Shown here: piece by piece, positions 32,632-43,398 of the stretch | Layout: each line of letters starts with the position of its first letter | Position numbering within the stretch: position 1 is the first letter of the stretch | Source: Leptolyngbya sp. FACHB-60 | Lineage (GTDB): Bacteria; Cyanobacteriota; Cyanobacteriia; Phormidesmidales; Phormidesmidaceae | Length of the DNA: 64,000 nucleotides | Direction of reading: 5' to 3' | NCBI RefSeq assembly: GCF_014695775.1 | Contig: NZ_JACJOX010000068.1 | Coordinates: 1 to 64,000, forward strand | Made by a program: the position numbers and the translations under genes | The notes under the pieces: generated by a model | What the model saw: only the letters and a program-made list of their open reading frames with translations | What the model was told of the DNA's origin: nothing | Databases searched by the model: none

Positions 32632-35283
32632 ATGAGTCAGCTGCCCCCAGATAGCTTTTCCGACAAGGTCACCGATGTGCTGATTAAGCTGTTTATTGCG
32701 GGCAGCGGAGGCTCAGCGCTTTACTTCCTCTATCTCAACGAATTGCCCAAGGCGGTAATTGCAGCATTGGTCAGCGCTGGGGCGATCCTGCTCACTAGCT
32801 TTGGCGAAGGCTTGATGGACAAGCTCAAAGGCGGAATGAAACGCCAGGGCGAGATCGTGGGAGAGGTGACCACCGAAGCGGTGGGGACGGCGCGAGATTT
32901 GACCTGGGCAAGGCTGTCGGGCCTGTCGAAGCAGTACCTAGAAGCGCTCAAGACCCACTGCCACAACCTCAATGTCGAAGGCTACAAGGGGCGCTTGCCC
33001 CGTCTGGTGCTGGACGAGGTCTACGTTCCCCTGCGGGTGAATGCGGGCACCCAAAAAGGTAACTCATTACACCGCCGCCGGGAAATTTGGGATTTGTTGC
33101 CCAAGGCCAATCAACCCGACCAAACTTTTCCTGAGCGGTTGCTGGCGATCATTGCGGATCCGGGCTATGGCAAAACGACCCTGCTGCGCTTTCTCACCCT
33201 CAGCTTTGCCAACCAGAGCCATACCGCCCAAAACGCCAAACCGCTGATTCCAATCTTGCTCTTGTTTCGAGATTTCTATGGGCGCATTCAGTCTCAAACC
33301 CAGCCTTCGCTGACCCAGTTGATTGTTGAAGAAGTGCAAAAACTGCCCCGCTGTGCAGAACTGCACACATCTGAACTGTGGTTTAAGGAGCAGCTGATGC
33401 AGGGCCGGGGCTTGGTGATGCTAGACGGGCTAGACGAGGTACCCGATGCCCAGCGAGAGCGAGTTAGCCAGTGGGCCAACTGGCAAATGCAGCACTATCC
33501 TAGCCAGTTCATTCTCACCTCGCGCCCCCACGGCTACGATGGCAGCCTGTTTGCGGGGGTGCAGCGGGTCGATATTCTCGACTTCAACGACGACCAAAAA
33601 CGCACCTTCATCGACCAGTGGTATCGGTTCATTACCTGGGAGCTGACCTGGAAAAGCCACTGGCAAGAAAGCCAGCACGACGCTGACCTCAACAAGCATC
33701 TGTCGCGAGAGCAGGCCCAGGCCGAGAGCAATGCCGCCGCCCAACGGGCTGCTGACGATCTCAAACGTCAGCTCTTTGCCGATCGCAGCCTCACTGACCT
33801 GGCCAAAAACCCACTGCTGATCACCATCATTGCCGCCACCCACGAAGCCAGCGAACAGTTGCCCACCCGGCGCGTGCATCTCTACCAAGAAATTTTTAAG
33901 CTGCTGCTAGAATATCGCCCCAACCGCCGCGACACTCGCCTAACTATTTCTAACGCCGACGACAACCAACTCATTTTGCAGCGGTTAGCCATAAAGCTTA
34001 CTGAGGCTGGCATCACCAAGTTTTCGCCCCAGCAGGGCACGGGGTGGATTCAAGAGCCATTAACCAGTCTCTACCCAGACCCAGAGCTAACACCAAAGAG
34101 ATTTCTGCAAGAAATTCAGCAGGTTTCGGGGTTGCTGGCGGGCGGAGAAAGCAACCTGTACGAATTTGCCCACAAAACCTTTCAAGAATACCTGGCGGCC
34201 CGAGAACTGCTGGCCAGCCCCACGGGCCGCAATCGGTTGATGCAAAAGTTAAGCGATAAAACCTGGGAAGAAGTGGTCTATTTCTTTGCGGCCTTGAGCG
34301 ACCCAACCCCATTTATCGAAGCGGCCTTAAAAGACTCCACTAACCTCTACACCCTGGAGCTAGCCCAACGTCTTGCAAACGAATCTCCTTGGATAAAGGA
34401 CAGCATCAAACAAGAATTATTAGAAGCTCTTTACTATCAAACACAAGAATCAGCAGAAATTCAGCTTGCACAAAGATTCCAAGCTCTCATGTCTGTCGGC
34501 GATGGAGTTGAGTTATCCGATTACATAACTTGGGGAGAATACATTTTATTGATTGGAGACCAGGTGGATGGCAAGTTCCATTCCTGGGCAGATACTGATC
34601 GCTTTGAAGTAGAAGAATTTTCCCTTAAATCTCTGGTTAATGGGATTACGTGGGAAGATGCCCGCTGGTTTTGTGCCTGGCTCTCTACCCAGTCAAACCT
34701 TGCCCCAGTCAGGGGTGTCTATGACTATCGCCTGCCAACCGTTGAAGAGTTGACCACGGCAGGAGTTGAGGGCACTGCCGCTTTACAACCCTGGACAGCA
34801 GACTCGATGCGCCCCGGCAACAGCCTTCGAATTGTGCGCCAACGCATTCCAGAGCGCTATCAAAAGTTGGTGAACTACTTGGCCAGCGGCAGTTGGCGCG
34901 ACGCCGATGGAGAAACCTATCGGATTATGAAAGAAGTCGCTGGGGGCAGACTGAGTGCAAAAGCTCTGCGAGAATTTCCCTGCGAAGACTTGCGAATTAT
35001 TGACCAGTTGTGGGTGAAGCACAGCGGCGGCAAGTTTGGCTTTAGCGTGCAGAAACAAATCTATGTAGAGACCGGTAACCCCCTGGATGGGCAGTATCAT
35101 GAAAAAACTTGGCACGCATTTGCGGATCGCGTCGGCTGGCGCAAGGACGGAAATTATCTGAACTACAGCAACCTAAAAGCCAATCCCTCTTTGTCTCCCG
35201 ACGGAGAATTTCCGTGTGGGGTTGAGGGAGGTTGGGGGTTTGTGGAAGTCTCTTCTCTTCTTCTCTCGCACAGAGACTTGTGA
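32632..35283 (+). CDS. Membrane-anchored NACHT NTPase with C-terminal FGE/SUMF1-like domain
   Basis: 883 residues from ATG 32632 (the open frame reaches 32452 through non-coding repeats). Two hydrophobic helices (about 16-33 and 38-55) are followed by a basic linker. The NACHT domain has Walker A A-D-P-G-Y-G-K-T-T (Lys181), Walker B LVMLDGLDE (Asp265, Asp268-Glu269), a sensor LTSRPHGY and the winged-helix/superhelical part ending in YEFAHKTFQEYLAA. From about 630 a formylglycine-generating-enzyme-like C-type lectin fold follows: ITWGEY, V-N-G-I-T-W-E-D-A-R-W-F-C-A-W-L, YRLPTVEEL, and a C-terminal GGWGFVEV in place of the usual G-F-R-V. Catalytic FGE cysteines are not evident. The segment 34381-34640 is visibly AT-rich. 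Prokaryotic NACHT proteins include anti-phage effectors. The stub upstream and RAYT gene downstream mark an accessory locus. Confidence 0.8.
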   Translation: MSQLPPDSFSDKVTDVLIKLFIAGSGGSALYFLYLNELPKAVIAALVSAGAILLTSFGEGLMDKLKGGMKRQGEIVGEVTTEAVGTARDLTWARLSGLSKQYLEALKTHCHNLNVEGYKGRLPRLVLDEVYVPLRVNAGTQKGNSLHRRREIWDLLPKANQPDQTFPERLLAIIADPGYGKTTLLRFLTLSFANQSHTAQNAKPLIPILLLFRDFYGRIQSQTQPSLTQLIVEEVQKLPRCAELHTSELWFKEQLMQGRGLVMLDGLDEVPDAQRERVSQWANWQMQHYPSQFILTSRPHGYDGSLFAGVQRVDILDFNDDQKRTFIDQWYRFITWELTWKSHWQESQHDADLNKHLSREQAQAESNAAAQRAADDLKRQLFADRSLTDLAKNPLLITIIAATHEASEQLPTRRVHLYQEIFKLLLEYRPNRRDTRLTISNADDNQLILQRLAIKLTEAGITKFSPQQGTGWIQEPLTSLYPDPELTPKRFLQEIQQVSGLLAGGESNLYEFAHKTFQEYLAARELLASPTGRNRLMQKLSDKTWEEVVYFFAALSDPTPFIEAALKDSTNLYTLELAQRLANESPWIKDSIKQELLEALYYQTQESAEIQLAQRFQALMSVGDGVELSDYITWGEYILLIGDQVDGKFHSWADTDRFEVEEFSLKSLVNGITWEDARWFCAWLSTQSNLAPVRGVYDYRLPTVEELTTAGVEGTAALQPWTADSMRPGNSLRIVRQRIPERYQKLVNYLASGSWRDADGETYRIMKEVAGGRLSAKALREFPCEDLRIIDQLWVKHSGGKFGFSVQKQIYVETGNPLDGQYHEKTWHAFADRVGWRKDGNYLNYSNLKANPSLSPDGEFPCGVEGGWGFVEVSSLLLSHRDL

Positions 35284-35391
35284 ACTGTAGCACAAGCCAG
35301 TTCTAGCCGTTTTTTAAAATTTGTAAAGTACTGCTTTCTACACGATTTACCTGCCTTTCAGCGATCCGTTACCTGGCACCACAGGTTACCC

Positions 35392-35424
35392 AGAAACCCG
35401 GTTTTTTCAAAAAACCGGATTTCT
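35392..35424. repeat. 16-bp palindrome next to RAYT transposase gene
   Basis: AGAAACCCGGTTTTTT (35392-35407), a central C, and AAAAAACCGGATTTCT (35409-35424), complementary except for one pair. It ends 4 bp before the transposase stop codon at 35429. Same GGTTTTTnAAAAACC core as the palindrome at 7416. Probably a REP-like element, possibly also the NACHT gene's transcript end. Confidence 0.65.
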
Positions 35425-35428
35425 CTCT

Positions 35429-36196
35429 TCAGGGCGGCTCAAACCGCAGGCGCACAACCTCTGGGTTCAAACAATTCGCCAGCACAAACTTCTCCGCCAC
35501 TTTACGAATGTCCTCTGCTGGGGCATGCCACTCCTCCCACAGGCTTTTTTGCCCTGGGGTCTTTTTCTTCAGCTTGCTTCGGGCCTTAATTTGGGCCAGC
35601 AGCTTGCTACCCCAGTGGTTTCGCTTCTCTGGTTTGGGCTTGGGCTTGTATCTTTTACAAAACTTTCGGTACGCCGCCGCACAGATCTCCAGCGTCGCCC
35701 CCAAGGCCAAAAATGCCGGGTGCCACTGCGTCAAACCATCGGTGGTCAAGCGATCATAGCTGCCGTAGTTGCTGTAGTCGTAGAAAAACCCCTCCTGCAT
35801 GTTCGCCGCCTTGAGGTTGGCGTGGATATAGCGCAGCGTATTCAGTGCCCGCCGCTTGTCGCTCAGCGGAAAACCCGTGCTGTGGTACCGCTTCTCCCAA
35901 AAGTGCCCTGTCCGGTTCAGCATTCTGTTAAAACACATAGCCGTGTACCAATTCAGCCAGTGCATGATCTTGGGTAGGTCGTCGGGCTGGGCAGGCTCTA
36001 GCAGGTAGTGCACATGGTTGCTCATAATGCACAGGGCATAGAGCTTAAAGCCATAGTTCTCGTGGCATTTGGCGATCGCATACAACACCTCCCGACATTC
36101 ATCGCGAATCAGCTTAAACTCGCGGTTGTTGCAGCGAATCGTGACGTGGTAGCAATAGCCTGAAATAAGTTGGCGCGGTTGGCGCGGCATAGGCAT
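35429..36196 (-). CDS. REP-associated tyrosine transposase (RAYT, Y1/HUH)
   Basis: 255 residues. An N-terminal IS200-type HUH nuclease domain has CYHVTIRCNNREF, the metal-binding His61-Val-His63 in MSNHVHYLL, and a candidate catalytic tyrosine (Tyr84) in L-N-W-Y-T-A-M-C-F-N, followed by GHFWEKRYHS and Y-I-H-x-N. This is the RAYT/TnpA-REP pattern. The C-terminal 80 residues are basic. RAYTs are domesticated single-copy transposases linked to palindromic repeats; the palindrome directly downstream fits. No tnpB gene and no target duplication were seen. Confidence 0.88.
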   Translation of the reverse strand: MPMPRQPRQLISGYCYHVTIRCNNREFKLIRDECREVLYAIAKCHENYGFKLYALCIMSNHVHYLLEPAQPDDLPKIMHWLNWYTAMCFNRMLNRTGHFWEKRYHSTGFPLSDKRRALNTLRYIHANLKAANMQEGFFYDYSNYGSYDRLTTDGLTQWHPAFLALGATLEICAAAYRKFCKRYKPKPKPEKRNHWGSKLLAQIKARSKLKKKTPGQKSLWEEWHAPAEDIRKVAEKFVLANCLNPEVVRLRFEPP

Positions 36197-36366
36197 AACT
36201 CACCCCGCCCTCCTTAACCGAGGAAGGCAGCCGGTGGTCGGCCCCTTGATTATCTTCCCCTATCGGCACGTTCTGGCATCAATCGTAGGAGTGCTATGAG
36301 TTTGCCGCCAATGCTCTGACCATTTGAAAGGCTGCCGCCAGCCAACCTACTGACAGGAAAACTAGC

Positions 36367-36549
36367 ATGAACGTCAAATACGATGCCGAAGCCGATGTGC
36401 TGATTTTCAGCATGAGAGATGCGCCACCTTGCGAGGCCATCTCTAAACCGAGTGGAGTAATTATCAGCTACGACGAAAATGCTGAACTAGTCAGCATCGA
36501 GTTTCTTAATGCATCAAAACAACAGCTGTCCTCCGCTTCATCAAACTAG
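36367..36549 (+). CDS. DUF2283 family protein
   Basis: 60 residues matching the DUF2283 fold: Y-D-x-E-A-D-V-L-I-F-S, then I..Y.ENAELVSIEFLNAS. AGGAAA precedes the ATG. DUF2283 genes often sit beside DUF4258 genes in toxin-antitoxin-like pairs; no DUF4258 gene is present here, so this copy is an orphan. Function unknown. Confidence 0.85.
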   Translation: MNVKYDAEADVLIFSMRDAPPCEAISKPSGVIISYDENAELVSIEFLNASKQQLSSASSN

Positions 36550-36743
36550 CCCTAGGGCGCATAGCGCCAAGGTCGCGACTCTGCCTAAGTGGCCCAGGCG
36601 ACAGGCTGCGATCGCACCAAAATTTTCACCAAGCCGCCATGCACCGCCCACCGATCTGAGTTCTAGCCCATAGTCCCGGCGGTACCATAGAGCAACGGTG
36701 CGGCGCGATCGCTGCCCGAGGTGTTTCGCCAGCCCTGCCTTGC

Positions 36744-38968
<2,225 letters not shown>

Positions 38969-38978
<10 letters not shown>

Positions 38979-39271
38979 GTTAACACGACTACTTCTTTGT
39001 CAAGGCGATCGCCAATTTCATCCTGAGCGATATCCAGGTCATAATCCATCTGCAGGCCCAACCAGAAACGGGGCGACATATTGAAATAGCGAGCTAGTCG
39101 CAGAGCAGTATCAGCGGTAATTCGCCGCTTACCTAAAACGATTTCATTAATTCGACGAGCGGGAACTCGCAAAGCCAAAGCAATTTGATTTTGGCTGAGG
39201 TTCATCGGCTTGAGAAACTCCTCTAAAAGCACCTCGCCAGGATGAATGGGTATAAGCTTCTCTTCTTTCAT
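38969..39271 (-). CDS. higA: HigA-family antitoxin
   Basis: 100 residues. It starts IPIHPGEVLLEEFLKPM, the hallmark of HigA/VapI antidotes, followed by an HTH (L-S-Q-N-Q-I-A-L-A-L-x-V-P-A-R-R-I-N-E-I) and a W-L-x-L-Q-x-x-Y-D tail. It neutralises the toxin encoded just upstream and probably represses the operon. Gene order toxin-antitoxin is the normal order for hig loci. Confidence 0.92.
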
Positions 39272-39280
39272 TTTTCGGCC

Positions 39281-39589
39281 TCAGTGGTAGTCGACAATCT
39301 CTACATCTAAAGCTTTACCGTCTTGCCAAACGAAGCAAATTCGCCATTGATCGTTAACGCGGATACTGTACTGATTGGCCCTATTACCAACCAAACGCTC
39401 TAACCGATTTGCTGGCGGTATGCGGAGGTCTTGAAGTGTCTCCGCATTGTTGAGCATTCTTAACTTTCGTAGTGCAACTTGCTGAATATCTGGCGGCAAT
39501 TTGCGCGATCGCTGACGTTCAAAAATCTTCTGAGTCTCTTTATCTCTAAAGCTTCGAATCAACGTTCGGGAATTACATAACTCACTCAA
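39281..39589 (-). CDS. higB: HigB/RelE-family toxin
   Basis: 102 residues from ATG 39589; a TTG at 39562 would start at I-R-S-F, closer to typical HigB length (93 aa). The core is IRSFRDKETQKIFE, LR.L..A..L.DLRIPPANRLE.L.G.R...YSIRVNDQWRICF.W. The R-I-C-F-x-W motif carries the catalytic-region Arg of ribosome-dependent mRNA endonucleases. The antitoxin gene follows after 9 bp. Confidence 0.9.
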   Translation of the reverse strand: MSELCNSRTLIRSFRDKETQKIFERQRSRKLPPDIQQVALRKLRMLNNAETLQDLRIPPANRLERLVGNRANQYSIRVNDQWRICFVWQDGKALDVEIVDYH

Positions 39590-39643
39590 GTTTATAACGC
39601 GTGACGCTAGACGCCAAAAAATTGTCTTTGTCCCTCCTAATGG

Positions 39644-41368
39644 CTATCGAAAAGCTTCTAGCAACTCCTTAGCCGACTCTAACGTATCGGCTTCGGCGGC
39701 GGGCTTGTCTTTGCGCCAGCGCAGAATGCGGGGGAAGCGCACTGAAATGCCTGATTTGTGGCGAGTCGAGGCGGCGATGCCCTCAAAGCCAATCTCAAAG
39801 ACGAGAATTGGCTCCACCGATCGCACCGGCCCAAACCGCTCTGTTGTGTGGCGGCGAATCCATCTATCTAGCGCGTCGATTTCGGCGTTATCTAGCCCGC
39901 TGTAGGCTTTGGCAAAAGGAACCAGATTCTCGCCCTGCCAGAGGGCAAATGTGTAGTCGGTGAACAGGTTGGCCCGCTTGCCACTGCCCGCCTGGGCGTA
40001 GATCAGCACCGCATCGAGGCTCATGGGGTCAACCTTGTACTTCCACCAGTAGCCGCGCTTGCGGCCCACCAGGTAGGGGCTGTCGATCGCCTTTACCACC
40101 AGCCCTTCGGCTCCCTGCTGGCGAGAATTTTCGCGCAGTGCCGCCAGTTCGGCAAAAGACTGGAACTCCAGGGGAACGGACTGGTGCAGGTTGGGGGCGG
40201 TGTGCACAGCCAGCAGAGTAGAGAGCGAGTGGGTGCGATCGCGCCATTCTTTCTCCCGCAAATCGACCCCGCCAAACTCCAGTAAGTCGTAGGCGATGAA
40301 GTGGACCGGGCTATCTTCCATTACCTTTTTGCTGACTTTCTTACGGCCCAAGCGCTTTTGTAGGTGATTAAACGACAGCGGCAGACCGTCTTGCCAACAG
40401 AGAATTTCCCCATCCATCACAATGCCGTTGGGGAAGGTGGCCATCATCGCTTCTACTTCCGGGAACTGGTCTGTGACGAGATCTTCGCCCCGTGACCAGA
40501 CAAACACCTGGTCGTCCCGCTTGATCACCTGGGCACGAATGCCGTCCCACTTCCACTCGGCCCGCCAGCGCTCAAAGTTTTCGCTTTGAAATTTTTCTTC
40601 GTCCAGAGAGGTGGCCAAAAAGAATGGGTAGGGCTGGCTGGGGGCATTCTGCGTGGCCGCTTCATGGGTCAAGCTGGTGTAGAATTCGACCGTGGGGATA
40701 AAGTCGCCCATTAGGCGATGGGTCAGCACGGCTTCGGAAACGCTCGTGGCGGCAGCGAGGCCTTTGATCACCAGCTTTGCCGAAGCACCGACTCGAAAGG
40801 CTCCGGTGAGAATTTTGTTGAGCACAAAGATCTCGGTGTTATCCAGCGCCGCCCACCAAGACACGATCAAATCCCGGCGTTCATCGTCGGTCTCCATCGC
40901 CTTGTACATGGGAATAACATCCTCCATCCACTGGTGCAGCGGGATAGAGGGAGGCCGACCGGCCTGGTGTTGGCGATCGGCATCGACCTGGTTATGGGAA
41001 CTTGGCTGGGCGCCCTCAGGGAAAATACCGCCGGTTTGGCTTGCCTCTCGTTCAGAAACCCCAGCCGCCAAGGATTGTCCGGGCAGATCCACATCCCGCA
41101 GCAGCAGGGCGATCACCTCTGCCGAGTCGCCCACCTGGGCGTAGCAGTCTTTAAACAACCATTCGGGAATGTCAGAAATTTGCAAAAATACGTCTCGCAG
41201 CACCCGCGAGGTCACCGTGCGGCGGCGGGTTTTGCCCAGCAGCAGGTAGAGCGCCCAGACTTTGTCGGCGGGTTCGGCCTCTTGAAAGTAGGCTTGCAGC
41301 GATCGCACCTTTTCATTGGTCGAGGTGGTCGCATCTATATCCTGAAAGAGCTGGGTAAATCGCTGCAT
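39644..41368 (-). CDS. ATP-dependent DNA ligase
   Basis: 574 residues of the LigB-like family. An N-terminal helical DNA-binding domain is followed by the nucleotidyltransferase domain with the adenylated lysine (Lys273 in E-W-K-W-D-G-I-R), D-G-E-I-L-C-W (motif III region), E-G-L-V-V-K (motif IV/V) and WWKYK. The OB domain is at the C-terminus (EIGFEGI...SGISVRFPRI.RWR.DK). Such ligases usually sit with an MBL-fold exonuclease and a helicase in a repair operon; neither is here. It would supplement the NAD-dependent LigA. Follows the aspartoacylase-like gene by 35 bp on the same strand. Confidence 0.92.
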   Translation of the reverse strand: MQRFTQLFQDIDATTSTNEKVRSLQAYFQEAEPADKVWALYLLLGKTRRRTVTSRVLRDVFLQISDIPEWLFKDCYAQVGDSAEVIALLLRDVDLPGQSLAAGVSEREASQTGGIFPEGAQPSSHNQVDADRQHQAGRPPSIPLHQWMEDVIPMYKAMETDDERRDLIVSWWAALDNTEIFVLNKILTGAFRVGASAKLVIKGLAAATSVSEAVLTHRLMGDFIPTVEFYTSLTHEAATQNAPSQPYPFFLATSLDEEKFQSENFERWRAEWKWDGIRAQVIKRDDQVFVWSRGEDLVTDQFPEVEAMMATFPNGIVMDGEILCWQDGLPLSFNHLQKRLGRKKVSKKVMEDSPVHFIAYDLLEFGGVDLREKEWRDRTHSLSTLLAVHTAPNLHQSVPLEFQSFAELAALRENSRQQGAEGLVVKAIDSPYLVGRKRGYWWKYKVDPMSLDAVLIYAQAGSGKRANLFTDYTFALWQGENLVPFAKAYSGLDNAEIDALDRWIRRHTTERFGPVRSVEPILVFEIGFEGIAASTRHKSGISVRFPRILRWRKDKPAAEADTLESAKELLEAFR

Positions 41369-41403
41369 AGCTGGGCGGATGGGCGGGTGTCGCTGTGCTC
41401 ATC

Positions 41404-42393
41404 CTACTGTTCTTGCTCGATCGCTGCCTTGACGCTGGCGACGTGAACTAGGGCATCGCCCTGGTTCACGAGCGGGTTTTGGCCGTGGCCAATCACAATA
41501 CCTTCCATGGGGCTACGCACCTGCACCGGCTTATCGCCAAAGGTGTCGCTGATAAAGCCCAGGGTTTGGCGCTGCTTGACTTCATCGCCCAGGGAAACCG
41601 ATCGGTGCCAGATGCCGCCGCGAGAGGCGCGGACCCAGCGAGTCTCGTGTACCTCCAAAGTCGATGGTTGGTCCATTGCCGGCGGTGTATACATGCCCAG
41701 GTAGGCCATCACCCGGTAAATGCCATCGACCCCGGTTTGAATGGCGGCTTCGTCGAATCGCAGCGCCTCGCCCGCTTCATAGAGCAGCGTGGGAATATGG
41801 CGTTTGGCGGCGGCCTGGCGTAATGAGCCATCGCGATGCGAGGCGTGGATGATGACTGGAGCCCCAAAGGCTTTAGCAAAATCGTAGGTAGCCGGATCGT
41901 TGAGGTCGGCCCGCACCTGAGGCAGGTTGATGCGGTGAATCGCTGCCGTATGCAGGTCGATGCCGTGGGTGCACTGGCTGACCACCTCCCGCATAAACAG
42001 GGCCGCTAGCCGACTGGCCATCGACCCTCGACTAGAGCCGGGAAACGAGCGGTTGAGATCGCGGCGATCAGGCAGGTAGCGCGACTGCTCTAGCAGGCCA
42101 AAGATATTTACCACCGGCACTGCAATCACCGAGCCGCTCAGGCGGTTGGGCCTAAGCGACTTAGCGATCCGGCGAATGACGTCAACTCCATTGAGCTCGT
42201 CGCCGTGAATCGCAGCGCTGAGCCACAGGCGCGGCCCCGGCTTTTTGCCGCTGATCACCGTCACCGGCAGCGACATCATAGTGCCGGTAGTCAGGCGGGC
42301 CACGGGCAGGTCGAGCCGCACCCGCTTACCCAAAGGAATCGTTTCGCCCCCAATGGTGAATGGGCCCAGGGGAACGGCAGCCGGGATAGCCAT
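41404..42393 (-). CDS. Succinylglutamate desuccinylase/aspartoacylase family hydrolase
   Basis: 329 residues from ATG 42393; the frame is open to a TTG at 42459 and the true start is uncertain. M14-like zinc site: HGDELNG (His and Glu) and, later, GIDLHT (His). R-D-L-N-R-x-F-P-G is the substrate-binding arginine motif. The C-terminal ~100 residues form the beta domain typical of AstE/ASPA proteins, with SPMEGIVIGHG..PLV..GDAL. Substrate unknown; N-acyl amino acids are expected. Confidence 0.85.
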   Translation of the reverse strand: MAIPAAVPLGPFTIGGETIPLGKRVRLDLPVARLTTGTMMSLPVTVISGKKPGPRLWLSAAIHGDELNGVDVIRRIAKSLRPNRLSGSVIAVPVVNIFGLLEQSRYLPDRRDLNRSFPGSSRGSMASRLAALFMREVVSQCTHGIDLHTAAIHRINLPQVRADLNDPATYDFAKAFGAPVIIHASHRDGSLRQAAAKRHIPTLLYEAGEALRFDEAAIQTGVDGIYRVMAYLGMYTPPAMDQPSTLEVHETRWVRASRGGIWHRSVSLGDEVKQRQTLGFISDTFGDKPVQVRSPMEGIVIGHGQNPLVNQGDALVHVASVKAAIEQEQ

Positions 42394-42640
42394 CGGCGGG
42401 CCAACGGCTCGAACGTAGTCGAGGGAGTCTGGTGAGGGTTTGCCCAAGGCAACCGGCAAGGTAATTTGCCGTCACTATAGCCGATCAACCGTGGGGCATG
42501 GCCGTTTTTTGGAGGACATTCTATTGAGGGAAGGGCTTTAGCAAAGCTGGTTGAGGAATCGCAGACGAGTTGACAAATCGTGACAATCCTTATTAACCTG
42601 AAGTCATTACGATTATGTTTAAGCAGGCGAGAGGTATGCA

Positions 42641-43186
42641 ATGGTGAAGTTTGTCGGTATTGCCGGTAGTTTGCGGCCCAATTCCTACAGTCAGTTGGCA
42701 CTGGAGCTGGTATGCGATCGCCTCCGCGCCTTAGGGGCCGAGGTTGAACTGCTCGATCTGCGCGAGATGAATTTACCCCTTTGCCACGGCGGCAAAGATT
42801 ACCCCGACCACCCCGATGTCGAGCGGCTGCGTCAGGCTTTTCTAGACGCCGATGGCTTTGTGCTGGTAACACCCGAGTACCACGGCAGCGTCAGCGGCGT
42901 GCTCAAGAATGCGCTGGATCTGATGAGCTTTGATCAACTCGACGGCAAGGTGGCCGGGGCAGTCAGCATTCTCGGCGGTCAGTCAAATAACAACGCCCTC
43001 AACGATCTGCGCACCATTCTGCGCTGGGTGCACACCTGGGTAGTGCCAGAACAGGTAGCGATCGGGCAGGCTTGGCAAGCCTTTGACGACCAAGGCAAAA
43101 TCGTCGATGAAAAACTTTCCCAACGTCTTGATGGCCTGGCCCAAAGCCTCTACGACAACACCCGCAAGCTACGCGGGGTAGACTGA
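42641..43186 (+). CDS. NADPH-dependent FMN reductase family protein
   Basis: 181 residues with a flavodoxin-like fold: the FMN phosphate loop G-S-L-R-P-N-S-Y-S (about 9-17), the TPEYHGSVSGVLKNALD segment that binds the isoalloxazine (about 73-89), and GGQSNN. Relatives reduce FMN, azo dyes, quinones or chromate. GAGAGG ends 6 nt before the ATG. Stands alone, divergent from the aspartoacylase-like gene. Confidence 0.9.
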   Translation: MVKFVGIAGSLRPNSYSQLALELVCDRLRALGAEVELLDLREMNLPLCHGGKDYPDHPDVERLRQAFLDADGFVLVTPEYHGSVSGVLKNALDLMSFDQLDGKVAGAVSILGGQSNNNALNDLRTILRWVHTWVVPEQVAIGQAWQAFDDQGKIVDEKLSQRLDGLAQSLYDNTRKLRGVD

Positions 43187-43398
43187 GCGTCGTCTTCCCT
43201 ATGTAAGGGGTTCCGCACTCCAAAAGGATGTAGAGCCCATGCAACGGTTGAGGGGGCTTCCCTACCTTACTATGCTGACCATTGCGAGAGTTTCGTTTCC
43301 GAGAGGGGCGGTTCGTGAAGCGTTCGGGAACTGCCTCGAAACGAGTGTATCCGTTTCGGAATCGCGTTAGGCTGAAAGCAGCCCTTACCCACGTTTCC

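Noticed and set aside
35284..35424. Diversity-generating retroelement at the NACHT/FGE C-terminus
   Set aside because: FGE-like C-termini are typical targets and a hairpin lies downstream, but there is no reverse transcriptase gene and I saw no template repeat in the window.
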